Assembly: GCA_023205875.1 (NCBI GenBank)
Contig: CP060754.1
Location: forward strand, 620,001-684,000
Reading direction: 5' to 3'
Length of the DNA stretch: 64,000 nt
From: Chloropicon primus
Lineage: Eukaryota; Chlorophyta; Chloropicophyceae; Chloropicales; Chloropicaceae
The notes under the pieces were generated by a model that was not told the origin of the DNA, made no database searches, and worked only from the letters and a program-made list of their open reading frames with translations. Position 1 is the stretch's first letter. Each line of letters starts with the position of its first letter. The translations under genes and the position numbers were made by a program. Shown one piece after another: positions 38,907-48,663 of this stretch.

Positions 38907-40913
38907 ATGGAGGAGAGGAGAGAAGTGAGGGTGATGAGAGTGCAGAGGGGGGAGGCGTGGCAGGGTCGGCCGGAGATCGTGCGCTTCACCACGAGGGACC
39001 TGGACGCCATGGACTTCGAGACCCGTGCGCGGTCTCGCCGGGTCCCCGTGGCGCTCCTAACCCTTTTCATCATCTTTTTGACCATGGGCTTCGACCTGGA
39101 GTCGGACTGGTTCGCGGGGCAGAACGGGTCGGCGAGGTACCGTTACTCCCAGCGCCTGCTTTACGACGGGAGCTCCGCGGAGAAGCGCTTTAACGACAAG
39201 CTGGACGAGGTGGAGCGGGCTCACCTGGTGAGAGTGAACGAGAAGAAGGAGAACGCCACGGGCTCCACCGCGGACGGCGTGCCGCCCCCGTTCGAGACGG
39301 ACTTGCAAGTGAACCCGGGCACGTTTGGAGTCGTTGGGGATCCCCGGGAGGCCTCCGGCGGGGCCATTTACCCGCAGAGGGAGGGGGGCGAGCCAGCGAT
39401 CGGAGCGGGAGGGGGCTCGTTCGAGACGCTGGACATAGCCAAGTCGTACAGGGGGAAGTGGTGCTTGGAGACTATAAACAAGGGGACGGAGCTGTACCCG
39501 AACGTGTTCACGTCCGACTGCGGAGCGCTTGCCATGAAGCTCACCACAGGGTCGGGAAGGAGAGAGAACTCGACCTTGACGTACGCCACGGTGGTGCTGC
39601 AGAACAAGGACAGGAGCGGCGAGCTCTCCTTGAAAATGCACGGGGAGTTCAAGACCCACAGGAACTACGTGGTGCTCCTTGGCTCCATGAGAGACATGTT
39701 CATGAAGAACAAGCCCTCGCGGGATGGGAACTCGAAGGCGGGGAGGCAGCCGCCCTATTCTGCCTGCAAAATCAGTTCCTCCTACCAGTTCTCGGACACT
39801 TTGCCGAGGCAAGAGATGGACAGAAACAGCAGCACGCTTGCTTCGGTTGGGTTCTATGACTCCCTGGAGGACGGCCTAGAAGTGGACGAGGAAGACCTGA
39901 ACCTTCTGTTCTTGGACGGCGTCATGCATAGCGAGAACTGCGGTTGGAGGCTCCACATGAACGCGACCTCCATCAACATGGACAAGACCATATCCAAGGT
40001 CACGAATTACTGCTTCATGATGGTCTCCATCGCGATCCTGCAGCTGGTGTGCCTTGTTCACCAAGTGCGGCAAGTTGCAAATCCCGGCGTCTCGCTCTTG
40101 TCCCTCGGCCAGCAGGCAATAATCGATGCGTACTTGTGCCTCATCCACCTCACAGCGGGAATTGTGGCGGACGACATGTTCAGCGCTCTGGCGACCGCAG
40201 CGTTTTGTGAGTTCGTCGTGTTTTCCATGTTCGAAATGCGGTACCTCATTGCCTGCTCACACAGCAGGCTGGGCAACCAAAGCAACTGGTTCGAGGCGCA
40301 AGCGGACATAGGAACTATCTATGGCCGTTTTTACGGCGTTCTTTTGTCGGGCATCATTCTTGTCTACGAGTTCAAAGACCACTATTTGTTCCTGACATTC
40401 CTGGTCTACTCGTTTTGGATACCGCAAATACTGAGGAATGCGATTCACGCCTACCGCCGGCCGTTGAAGCCATTCTTCATCGTGGGAATGTCGGTATGTA
40501 GGCTGATCCTCCCGCTTTACTTTTTTGGGTACCCAAACAACTTCCTCAAGGTGCCGTACAGTCCAAAGATGTGCTTCTCTTTGACGTTTTACGTGGGCGC
40601 ACAGGTGGGTCTCCTGCTTCTGCAGTACTACAAGGGCTCCAGGTGCTTCATTCCAAAAATGTTTCTTCCGGAGCAGTACGACTATCATCGGAAGCTCAAC
40701 ACTTCTCAGAGCTCTGAGCTCTGCACAAAGATTCAGGAAGAAGGGGGGCTTGATTGCGTGATATGTATGTCGTCTGTGGACTTCAAGGACCCAAAGAACA
40801 GAATGGTTACGCCGTGCAACCATTTCTTCCATAAAGAGTGCTTGGAGCGGTGGTTGAAGGTCAAGATGGAGTGCCCGACTTGCCGACGGAAACTGCCACC
40901 CGCAGAGTACTGA
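38907..40913 (+). CDS. TUL1: TUL1/FLY-like transmembrane RING E3 ubiquitin ligase
   Basis: A single exon of 668 residues. An N-terminal hydrophobic span VALLTLFIIFLTMGFDLES (about 47-65) acts as a signal anchor. A luminal region follows with KWCLETINKGTELYPNVF and then several membrane spans (about 370-560, for example NYCFMMVSIAILQLVCL and GVLLGIIL-like stretches). The C-terminal RING-H2 is CVICMSSVDFK, then VTPCNHFFHKECLERWL and MECPTCRRKLPP, ending near the tail. This matches Golgi Tul1 of yeast's Dsc complex and plant FLYING1-type ligases. The zinc ligands C-x2-C, C-x-H-x2-H-x2-C and C-x2-C are all present. Confidence 0.88.
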   Translation: MEERREVRVMRVQRGEAWQGRPEIVRFTTRDLDAMDFETRARSRRVPVALLTLFIIFLTMGFDLESDWFAGQNGSARYRYSQRLLYDGSSAEKRFNDKLDEVERAHLVRVNEKKENATGSTADGVPPPFETDLQVNPGTFGVVGDPREASGGAIYPQREGGEPAIGAGGGSFETLDIAKSYRGKWCLETINKGTELYPNVFTSDCGALAMKLTTGSGRRENSTLTYATVVLQNKDRSGELSLKMHGEFKTHRNYVVLLGSMRDMFMKNKPSRDGNSKAGRQPPYSACKISSSYQFSDTLPRQEMDRNSSTLASVGFYDSLEDGLEVDEEDLNLLFLDGVMHSENCGWRLHMNATSINMDKTISKVTNYCFMMVSIAILQLVCLVHQVRQVANPGVSLLSLGQQAIIDAYLCLIHLTAGIVADDMFSALATAAFCEFVVFSMFEMRYLIACSHSRLGNQSNWFEAQADIGTIYGRFYGVLLSGIILVYEFKDHYLFLTFLVYSFWIPQILRNAIHAYRRPLKPFFIVGMSVCRLILPLYFFGYPNNFLKVPYSPKMCFSLTFYVGAQVGLLLLQYYKGSRCFIPKMFLPEQYDYHRKLNTSQSSELCTKIQEEGGLDCVICMSSVDFKDPKNRMVTPCNHFFHKECLERWLKVKMECPTCRRKLPPAEY

Positions 40914-40992
40914 GATGGGACAGCGCGCTGTGTGATTCAAAATGTTTTGTATGTCAGAGAGAATGTGTATTTTTATTATAGCTTGTTATACA

Positions 40993-42327
40993 TTATTGCC
41001 ACAAGGCGTTCCGTTTTCTCTTCAATTCATTTTTTCTTTGCTTCAGAAGCTCTATCTCCTTCTTGCTCAGTTTCTTGTTCCTTGCTCCTTTCATCTTCGC
41101 CATCTGTTCGTCGAATCTGCTCAGATCCATGTAATGCTCCAGTGCGCTTCCCTTGTACGCACTGCCACCACCATGTGGGTCAGCGCGTGCTCCTGCGCCT
41201 CCTGTGGCCTCCTGGTCTCCGCCATACCATGATGCAGAAGGTATGGCCTCATCGGGTTCGCTCTCACCGTTCAGAGCTCTCTGGTACACCGTGATCGTAG
41301 GGGCAACGCCGTAACCGACGCAGTTCTCAGGCCCACGCTCCTTCTTCCACTCCTCCAGCAGCGGCCCGTAACCGAACAAAACAGCGAACGTGACGGAGCT
41401 GGATTCCCCGACGGGAAGTTTCTGGAGGTCCCAAGACTTGCCCGAACCCTCCCAGAACGTCCTGAGCCCAACCTCCACCTCTTCCCTCTCCCCGTCCCCG
41501 CCGCCGAGTTGGCACCAAACGCGCACGTCCATCGGCATGTAAGAGACCCAGCTGTGAAGCATCGTGAGAGTGAACGGCCCTTGTGTGCAGCGGCTGATGT
41601 CCTCGTAGTACCAGACCTCCCTTTCAGAGGCGGAAGGCACTGGTGCAGCATGATGTGGACTTCCACCCTCTGGCTCAGCTGTTACTCCCTCCCTGGTTGT
41701 CTGCTCGCCAACATTCTGGTACACCGTGATCGTAGGGGCAACGCCGTAACCGACGCAGTTCTCAGGCCCACGCTCCTTCTTCCACTCCTCCAGCAGCGGC
41801 CCGTAACCGAACAAAACAGCGAACGTGACGGAGCTGGATTCCCCGACGGGAAGTTTCTGGAGGTCCCAAGACTTGCCCGAACCCTCCCAGAACGTCCTGA
41901 GCCCAACCTCCACCTCTTCCCTCTCCCCGTCCCCGCCGCCGAGTTGGCACCAAACGCGCACGTCCATCGGCATGTAAGAGACCCAGCTGTGAAGCATCGT
42001 GAGAGTGAACGGCCCTTGTGTGCAGCGGCTGATGTCCTCGTAGTACCAGACCTCCTCCTTCTTGGATGCGTCAGGAGCTCTCGACGCCCCGTGGTCCCCG
42101 GCGGGATCCTGCTCAGCAGGTGCTGAGGCCCCCTGATCAGCAGGTGCTGGCCTCCTCGGGGTCTCGTAGTAATCCAAGAAGGTTCCAAAGTCGAGATTTC
42201 GGGCCCTATCATCCTCTGTCACCTTGTCTTCCACTTTCCAGTGCTTGGCTGCACGGCCTTTCACGGATTCCGCCGCAAGAGCCACGGCTCGCTTTCTCGC
42301 CTCACGATCCTCTCCCCCCATCCCCAT
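40993..42327 (-). CDS. Duplicated GYF-like domain protein
   Basis: 444 residues from the ATG at 42327 (MGMGGEDREARKR); the frame continues upstream over the divergent gene. Two domains of 145-residue spacing each contain VWYYEDISRCTQGPFTLTML followed by HSWVSYMPMDVRVWCQLGG. The aromatic and Q-G-P-F pattern matches GYF-type domains that bind proline-rich peptides. Only linkers differ between the two copies. The N terminus is charged and the C terminus is basic with a coiled-coil-like helix (KLSKKEIELLKQRKNELKRK). The function is unknown. It is divergent to the NOL11-like gene with a 127 bp gap. Confidence 0.8.
   Translation of the reverse strand: MGMGGEDREARKRAVALAAESVKGRAAKHWKVEDKVTEDDRARNLDFGTFLDYYETPRRPAPADQGASAPAEQDPAGDHGASRAPDASKKEEVWYYEDISRCTQGPFTLTMLHSWVSYMPMDVRVWCQLGGGDGEREEVEVGLRTFWEGSGKSWDLQKLPVGESSSVTFAVLFGYGPLLEEWKKERGPENCVGYGVAPTITVYQNVGEQTTREGVTAEPEGGSPHHAAPVPSASEREVWYYEDISRCTQGPFTLTMLHSWVSYMPMDVRVWCQLGGGDGEREEVEVGLRTFWEGSGKSWDLQKLPVGESSSVTFAVLFGYGPLLEEWKKERGPENCVGYGVAPTITVYQRALNGESEPDEAIPSASWYGGDQEATGGAGARADPHGGGSAYKGSALEHYMDLSRFDEQMAKMKGARNKKLSKKEIELLKQRKNELKRKRNALWQ
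41281..42055. repeat. Identical 340 bp segments within one gene, offset 435 bp
   Basis: Copy 1 is 41281-41620 and copy 2 is 41716-42055. Read line by line, they appear identical over 340 bp. They encode most of the repeated GYF-like domain; only the segments between them differ. Confidence 0.92.
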
Positions 42328-42454
42328 CGCACCGAGGCTACGCTGGTCCGTGCAGTGACATCGCCAAGTCGCCGTCCCGTAGTGAAAATTGGGCGAGGCG
42401 CCGCCTGGAGTTTTGGAGGGGAGCAGGAACGAGGGAGGGGAGGGAGGGGAGAGA

Positions 42455-44464
42455 ATGTCGAGAGTAGAGGGAGACTTTGTTTTCGGGAGGCATGTGGATG
42501 TCGTCGGGGTGTCGTGCGGACCGAGCGAGACGGCCTTGGTGACGCTCCACAAGGGTGGGGTGATTCAGCATAGCCTGACGACGCAGGAGCAGGTCCAGAG
42601 TTGGACGCTTGGGGGCTCTGCCTCCCGGAAGATCGTCTCGAACGCGACTTACGTGCGCTCGAAACAGGACGTGGTTCACTTCGCCGCGATCGTGCAGGAA
42701 AGGAAGAGGAACTATTTATGGTTGTGGGACCAAACGAACTCGAGCGTGAACGAAGGAACCAAGCACAGCCTGAACTCCTCGGAGAAGGCGACCGTTTTCG
42801 CAGTCGACGGGGTGAAGAAGACCCCTGAGTTCTTCCTGATCGCGACTTACGACGGAAAGCTGGCCAAGCTCGAGCCGGGCTCGGACTTGTCCTGGTTTCA
42901 GCAAGGCTCGTCGGTCCCGGAAGGGGCCAAGGTGCTGGACATTCAGCTCTCTTATGTCGAGAACGTGCCGTGCCTGTGCTATCTGTACAAGCAGGGAGGG
43001 GACAGGAAGGTGAAGGTTTGCCGGGTCGTGACCTCTGGCAAATCATCGTCCGCTGAAGCGGCTTTCACGCACGGCGGTATCGGGGACGTCCCGGAGTTGG
43101 GAGCTTTCAAGGAGGGGAAAACGTGTGTAGTGAACGCAGATGGGGTTCTGACAATCTTGCAGGGTCAAGGCACCGGGAAGGAAGTCGCCGGGGAGGCTCT
43201 TTGCACGATAAAGGAGTTGGCGGGCACGGCATGTGTGTTCCTGACACCCACTCAGGTGGGAATCGTCGGTCTGTCTCGTGCCAAGGGAGAGTCCGATAGG
43301 ATCTCTCTCACTGTCGTGGACGCGGAGTACAAGTTGGTGTTGCACCAGTACTTCACGAGTGACGACAACTCTTTGGCCAAGGGGGAATATTTGATTGGGG
43401 TACAAGTCTTGAACGAGGACACAATATTGGTCGCAACGAACAAGAAGCAATTTTGCTTCAAAGTAACTCTGGGGGAGATGAACTTCAGCACAGTATTGGG
43501 GGCCCTCAAGAAGAAGGAGAGCCAAAAGAGCCGGTTCGTGGACTTTGGATCGGTGGAAGAGACCGCGCAGCCGCGCCTCACGACTGTTCCGGCTGATTCC
43601 ATGTTCATCAGTCCGCCCCAAAGAAACTCCTACGACATTTGCGAGCGCTTGGAACCCAAGAACTTTGATTTCGCGGATCACACTGACGAAGTGGCGAGCC
43701 TCAAAGACCGCTTTGGGACGAGAGACCTCAGCAACAGCAAGGCCTTCCTGCAGAAGCTCGGTCAGCTTCTAAAGACCGACGGTGGCCTGTTCTCGGAAGG
43801 GTTCATCGCATCGCTGTGGGAGGAGTGCCTGCGGCTCAGCTGCTGGGAAGGCGTGGAGCTTCTCCTGTCTCGTGGCATGGTCAATGGTGGGTCCCACGTG
43901 TGCCTCATCCTGAAGAAGCTGCTCCAGATGTCTCAGTACAAATACTTTGACGCTGTGCTGAGAGTCCCTTCGACTATCTCCGAAAAGGATCTTTACGACA
44001 TCCTCGTCGCTGTGCTGACTTGCGACATGGGCGACGCGGGGGTGCAGTCCTGCTTGATCTCCCTATGTGTATGTGGAAGCGGCAGGTTTAGCAAGGAGTC
44101 GGTGACAAGCGCCGTGAAGAGGCTGAGCATAAAGGAAGTGATCGCCCTGATCAAGACCTTCCACTCGAACTTGAAGGACGAAATCACAAAAGATGAGGAG
44201 AAGGACAACAAGTTAGTGGGCGGGATCGTTGTCTTCGTGTCCTCCATCATTGACGCTCATTTGACGTCCTTGCTGCTGTCGAAAGAGAGCCATGACGTCG
44301 TTGAGAAGCTCCACGAGCTCGTGGGGGTGCAAATCCAGTACGAGAAGACTATGGCAAAGCTTGCGACTTACATCAAGCACCTCCAGAGCGTGGAGCCCCT
44401 GCAGGAGCACACTGCCAGTCACTCCAAGGACTTTGCGGTGGAGATTTTGAACATTAATGTGTAA
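42455..44464 (+). CDS. NOL11-like nucleolar protein (tentative)
   Basis: 669 residues from the ATG at 42455 (MSRVEGDFVFG); the frame is open to a TTG at 42389, not preferred. The first 380 residues alternate short hydrophobic beta strands, as in a beta-propeller. The last 250 residues are helical, including SLWEECLRLSCWEGVELLL and VVEKLHELVGVQIQYEKTM. This propeller-plus-helix layout resembles NOL11/t-UTP proteins of the 90S pre-ribosome; I cannot confirm the family from motifs. It may instead be another propeller protein of the vesicle or nucleolar type. The gene is followed by a minisatellite. Confidence 0.55.
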   Translation: MSRVEGDFVFGRHVDVVGVSCGPSETALVTLHKGGVIQHSLTTQEQVQSWTLGGSASRKIVSNATYVRSKQDVVHFAAIVQERKRNYLWLWDQTNSSVNEGTKHSLNSSEKATVFAVDGVKKTPEFFLIATYDGKLAKLEPGSDLSWFQQGSSVPEGAKVLDIQLSYVENVPCLCYLYKQGGDRKVKVCRVVTSGKSSSAEAAFTHGGIGDVPELGAFKEGKTCVVNADGVLTILQGQGTGKEVAGEALCTIKELAGTACVFLTPTQVGIVGLSRAKGESDRISLTVVDAEYKLVLHQYFTSDDNSLAKGEYLIGVQVLNEDTILVATNKKQFCFKVTLGEMNFSTVLGALKKKESQKSRFVDFGSVEETAQPRLTTVPADSMFISPPQRNSYDICERLEPKNFDFADHTDEVASLKDRFGTRDLSNSKAFLQKLGQLLKTDGGLFSEGFIASLWEECLRLSCWEGVELLLSRGMVNGGSHVCLILKKLLQMSQYKYFDAVLRVPSTISEKDLYDILVAVLTCDMGDAGVQSCLISLCVCGSGRFSKESVTSAVKRLSIKEVIALIKTFHSNLKDEITKDEEKDNKLVGGIVVFVSSIIDAHLTSLLLSKESHDVVEKLHELVGVQIQYEKTMAKLATYIKHLQSVEPLQEHTASHSKDFAVEILNINV

Positions 44465-44517
44465 TTATTATACTTTACGACGAAGAAGACAAGACCTCTT
44501 TTTCGTTTGTAGTGTCG

Positions 44518-44611
44518 AAAGATGTGCAAAGATGTCTGCAAGATGACTAAAGATGTCTGCAAGATGACTAAAGATGTCTGCACGATGACCAAAGATGTCT
44601 GCACGATGTCT
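44518..44611. repeat. 21 bp minisatellite (AAAGATGTCTGCAAGATGAC-type), four full copies
   Basis: Full copies start at 44528, 44549, 44570 and 44591, with a partial copy at 44518-44527. Copies 1 and 2 are identical; copies 3 and 4 differ by a few bases. It sits 54 bp after the NOL11-like stop and about 170 bp before the next ATG. Confidence 0.95.
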
Positions 44612-44777
44612 AATCTGTAAAGAGATTGTCTGCACCTTTTTTCCACTGATAATCGAAATCCAAGAATCCAAAGGTCACGTGGTTTTGGTGGTAACGGAAC
44701 GGCGGTGTGCGCTCCCACACACAGAAAAGAAGAACGCCTTGGCGACCAAGACCGACCGAGACCGAGAGAGAAAACAC

Positions 44778-45614
44778 ATGACGAGATCGAGTTCGATAGT
44801 ATTGCTGCTCCTCCTTGCGGGGTCGGCATTCTGTTGTGCAACGATGGTTGCTGCTTCTGCGACTGACGATCACGACGAGGACCACCACAAGTGTGCCTGT
44901 GAGGCGAGGAAGTACGGTGTTTCGATCTCGTGCACCTCGCTGAATGTGATGCTGGTGGAAAAGGCTATCGAGCACCTGCAGCTGCCTTCGAACAATTGCA
45001 ACGCAACGAAGAACGCCTGCCCTGGACACTTCTTCCTGCTCCAAGCTCACCACGATTTCTGCCCTCACGATGTCTTACCAGCAGCGGCGGAGAAACTGAT
45101 TCACGATTACGAGGACAACTACGAGGAGTGCGAGATCGCGAGGCAGTACGACGTGAGCTTGCCAAACTGCGAACCTGTGAGCTGCGCAGACCCTTCCCTT
45201 TTCACGAATGCGGTGACGACGCTTGCCAACAACAACTGCAACACTACTTGCGGATCCCCTGTCTGCAAGGCTGCCATCCAGACCCTCCTCATGGGACACG
45301 ACAGCTGCGACCATGACGAGCTCACAGAAGAAGCTGAGAAGGGTCTCCACGATTACGAGGAAGCCTGCGAGGACTTTTTGTGCAACACGCGCACCAGCTT
45401 GTACGACCCGAGCAAAGAGGTCTGCCCCGGAGATGTGCACGATGATGATCACAGAATTCTCGCTGCAACGAAGAGCGACGACGACGTCAAGCTGGATGTT
45501 GTCATCGGTATTGTGTGTGGTATTGGATTGCTCTTGATCGGAGTCGCGGGCGCCATGGTGTTCTTGATCCAAAGAGAGAAGAAAGGCAAGCCCGTCTTCG
45601 CTGCTTTGGTCTAA
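44778..45614 (+). CDS. Cys/His-rich type I membrane protein with ZIP-associated-type ectodomain (tentative)
   Basis: 278 residues from the ATG at 44778. There is a signal peptide (SSSIVLLLLLAGSAFCC) and one membrane span near the C terminus (VVIGIVCGIGLLLIGVAGA) with a short basic tail. The ectodomain has two related modules: HHDFCPHDVLPAAAEKLIHD with the earlier CACEARKYG, and the second MGHDSCDHDELTEEAEKGLH ending in CEDFLCN. The His/Asp/Cys pattern resembles, from memory, N-terminal domains found on some ZIP zinc transporters of algae and oomycetes. Here no transporter domain follows. Zinc or other metal binding is inferred. Confidence 0.6.
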   Translation: MTRSSSIVLLLLLAGSAFCCATMVAASATDDHDEDHHKCACEARKYGVSISCTSLNVMLVEKAIEHLQLPSNNCNATKNACPGHFFLLQAHHDFCPHDVLPAAAEKLIHDYEDNYEECEIARQYDVSLPNCEPVSCADPSLFTNAVTTLANNNCNTTCGSPVCKAAIQTLLMGHDSCDHDELTEEAEKGLHDYEEACEDFLCNTRTSLYDPSKEVCPGDVHDDDHRILAATKSDDDVKLDVVIGIVCGIGLLLIGVAGAMVFLIQREKKGKPVFAALV

Positions 45615-45627
45615 AATCCAACGACGC

Positions 45628-45954
45628 CTAAATAATTTTCAGCACCCTGTCGCAAAGTTTCCTTTCTCGCTCCTTCATCGAGTTAAGTTCGTTCCTGCTG
45701 GAAAGGATGCCGAGCCCCAAATCAGTTCTCATCCCCCCCTTGTCCTCTCCATCTTCAAAAATACCCCTCTCCTCAGATCCGATCACCATCGCTCCCGCCA
45801 GTTCTGCGATGGAGGAGGGCGACGACGGGCCGCCCACTTCAACAAGTGCGTTCCTGCCGTACAGACCGCCGACAGCGCCTGATCCGAGCGACCTGTCCGG
45901 GGAATGGAACGGCGGGAGGCGAGGAGGGCGACGGTTCGCACCGCACAGACTCAT
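45628..45954 (-). CDS. Small ORF of unknown function, antisense overlap unresolved
   Basis: 108 residues, MSLCGANRRPP to DRVLKII. The last 70 residues look like normal protein (SSIAELAGAMVIGSEERGIF, then SMKERERKLCDRVLKII). It ends 13 bp after the convergent 45614 stop, as other genes here do. The 5' end is uncertain because plus-strand open frames overlap it and the adjacent kinase gene may need a 5' exon there. An upstream exon on the minus strand is also possible. Confidence 0.4.
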   Translation of the reverse strand: MSLCGANRRPPRLPPFHSPDRSLGSGAVGGLYGRNALVEVGGPSSPSSIAELAGAMVIGSEERGIFEDGEDKGGMRTDLGLGILSSRNELNSMKERERKLCDRVLKII

Positions 45955-46136
45955 CCTGCGCTGCACCGCAGGCCTACGGGCTCTGCAGGAGAGGAGGCTC
46001 GAGTCACGAACGCCAGGTGGGTGATTGTGGAGTGGATGATCATATTGCGCGGCCGATGCGAGGGGTCCTTGGCTCCTCTCAGCGCACCCCTTTCGCGCCC
46101 CTCTCTTTCTTCGCACCCCTTTGTTTCTGACCCCAG

Positions 46137-47803
46137 TGTCTTGCCTGTGCACGGGTCTGCTCTGTTGTGGATGACAACAACACAGACTCGAGGTCGAATT
46201 ACTCCACAGGCGACGGTTCGATCGACGCGAAGCAGCTTCTGCCTCTTCTGGCCTCGAGGTACCGGGTGAAGGGTGTGGTCGGGGAGGGGACCTCGGCAAA
46301 GGTAAGCTTGGCCTTGTCAGAGAGAGAGGGAGAGAGAGGGAAAGAGAGTTGGGAGCATCGTGAGGTTTCCAGTATTTGCCCACATTCGAGCTCCAAGCGA
46401 CGGCTGACTCGTCCTTGTTTCAGATCCTTCTTGCAGAGGACGTCTACAGCAAAAGCGGTAATAGGAAGGTTGCCATCAAAGTGTTCAGGAAGAGCTACTA
46501 CGCGGCGGGGCTCTATGAGGCGTCGGTCCTGCGTTATCTGAATTATCTGGATCCGGAGGATTGCTGCAGTTGTGTGAGAGTCTACGACTGCTTCACCTTC
46601 GCGGGCCATGCGTGCGTTGTGATGGAGAAGCTTCAGGGCACTTTGATCGACCTGATGGTCAAACTCTCCGGGATGCGAAAGAGGAAGAGGGCAGGCGTCG
46701 TGAGGAAGGTGGCTGCCCAGGTGCTCGCCCTTCTGGCACTGATGCACTCGCGGGGCCTCGTGCACTCCGACCTCAAGCCGGAGAACATTCTTGTGGAATC
46801 CTACTTCGACGCCGAGGAGGCCGAGGAGGCCGCGGTGAAAGTGAAGGTGGTAGACTTTGGGAATTGCTTCCCCGTGCCCGATGGCAAGGACAAGGGGGGT
46901 TGCAGCGGCACGATTCAGACCTTGCCTTACCGGGCGCCAGAAGTGTTCCAAGGGAGGGAGGCTCGCAGCAGCGTGGACATGTGGTCGCTGGGGTGCATTC
47001 TGGCAGAGGTGTCCCTCCTTTCTCCTCTCTTCCCTGGAGATTCGGAGGAAGCCGTCTACAGGAAGATCGAGAACTTGTTGAGTCTCCGCCCCGGGAGGCA
47101 GGCCGGGGCGGCGGGCATGATGCCAGAGCACCACATCGCGAAACGTTCGACCGCATTTTTTCAACTGTATGATAACCTCGCGAAGACGGACGTTCAGCTC
47201 GCGGACTTTGTGGATCGGCTGCTCAAGATGGACCCAGAGACGCGCCTTGGGGCCAAGTTTGCCTTCGGGCACTCGTTCCTCCAGCCCCTTTTCTCCTTTC
47301 GGACCACCTTTGATTCGGGCCTCGGACGTCCCGGCGCGAGATCGCCAAGAGAGCCAGCTACGGTGTTGCCGAGCGGCGCAGCTCCCACAGAGGGTTGCGA
47401 CGCCCCGGGGGGACGGGGGCACCAACCGCCATTCCCGGACCGCGCAGAAGACCACAATGCCTCTGGAGATGCCTTTTCTTGCAAGAAGAGCGCCAACCTC
47501 CTCGCGAAGGCAAGCGAGGACGACACGGGGATCAAGGTGTTTGACCTGCTGCGTGGGGGCGAGGGGGATGGCAATCTCGCGAGCCCGGTGGACGACTGGA
47601 GTGACGAGGACGAGGACGAAGACTTGGAGTTCGCGAACAGGGGGAACAGGAACCGCAACAGGGAGCAGGTCCTGGACTCCCCGAGGGCCAAGCGCCAGAG
47701 GAGGGGGGTGGAGGGGGGAGACGCCCCCCCCCAGGCAGCCTCGCGGAGGGCCAGAGGCAGGAGGACCAGGACGGGGAGCGGCAAGGAGTGGTGGAAGGCG
47801 TGA
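46137..47803 (+). CDS. CMGC-type protein kinase (DYRK/PRP4-like), 5' end unresolved
   Basis: Two supported exons, the first ending at 46301 and the second 46424-47803, separated by a 122 nt intron (GTAAGC/TTTCAG). They join GVVGEGTSAK to ILLAEDVYSKSG. The kinase holds HSDLKPENILVE, VVDFGNCFP in place of the DFG region and LPYRAPEVFQGREA as the P+1 segment, plus SVDMWSLGCILAEV. HSD at the catalytic loop (rather than HRD) and the YRAPE tyrosine area resemble DYRK/PRP4 kinases. The C-terminal 130 residues are acidic and basic low complexity. No in-frame ATG is in the first exon. A further upstream exon is likely; splicing from 46016 (CAG/GTGGGT) to 46137 is one option and to 46186 is another. 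Confidence 0.8.
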
Positions 47804-47983
47804 GGGGTGCTTTTCAGAAAGACAAAAACATGTGATATTTACGATTTATGTACATGTATAACGAGACAGAAAAGATAAAACACAGCATCCACGCAAAATC
47901 GCATACTGGAGGGGGAACCCCCCGAGTACTCTGAAATCTCGTCCCTGGTTGGTTGGTTGGTGCTCAGAGCCCCAGACCGCGTT

Positions 47984-48663
47984 TTAGATCTTGTTGATCT
48001 TCGAGGCCACGACCTTCGGGTTGGCCTTGGCAATACCTTCACGCCCCGCTAGCTTATAGTCGTAAGGACAGTCGTGCTTGTCCGAGTAACGGTGCTCCGA
48101 GCAAAAGATGTACCCGCACTTGCAGGTGAACCCGGTGAGCCCAATCTTTTTCCTGCAAGAGTAGCAGCGGTTTTTGTGCTTCTGGGGCGGTCTGCTGGGC
48201 GACGGGGCCACCGCGGCCTCCGCCTGGGGCTTGGCCTCCGGCTCCTCGGCCGGGACCACCTCGCACTGCGGCTCCGGCTCCAGGGGCTTTGGCACGGCCG
48301 AGGTCCCCGCAGGCACGCAGGTGGTCACCCCGGCGAACGTGTCTCTCTTGACCTGCTGGACCTGCTGGACCTGCTGCGAGGACGACTCCTGCTGCTTGGC
48401 GTTCGCCCTGAAGCAGGAGGAGCACATGTTCAGGTTCGCGGGGTTTCTGTGAGGTCGGGCGCGGGGAGGGGGAAGGCAGGGGGCGAGGTCAGTCAAACGG
48501 GCCGGGGCAAGCGGACAGGCGTTAAAACCGACGAAAGAAAAAACATTTCGGAGCAGCTCCTCCGCGAAAAAACAACTCACCCGAAAAACTCGTTGCACTT
48601 GACGCAAAGCTGCGGCTGCACGGGCTGCACGGCCTTCTCCTGGTTTCCCGAGTGGTCCGTCAT
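47984..48663 (-). CDS. SAP: A20/AN1 zinc-finger stress-associated protein, two exons
   Basis: The exons are 48663-48581 and 48446-47984, giving 181 residues. The intron of 134 nt has GTGAGT and TCACAG borders and rebuilds the A20 finger: [20 protein letters not shown]. The C-terminal AN1 finger reads [20 protein letters not shown], then [18 protein letters not shown], with all Cys/His ligands. A Pro/Ala/Glu-rich linker separates them. Plant SAPs are stress-response regulators with ubiquitin binding through A20. The linker carries QVQQVQQV repeats encoded by (CTGCTGGAC)n-like DNA. Confidence 0.95.

Noticed and set aside
45707-46024. Plus-strand ORF MPSPKSVLIPP as a separate gene
   Set aside because: It has no domain and overlaps the minus ORF; its only plausible role is as a 5' exon of the kinase, which I could not settle.
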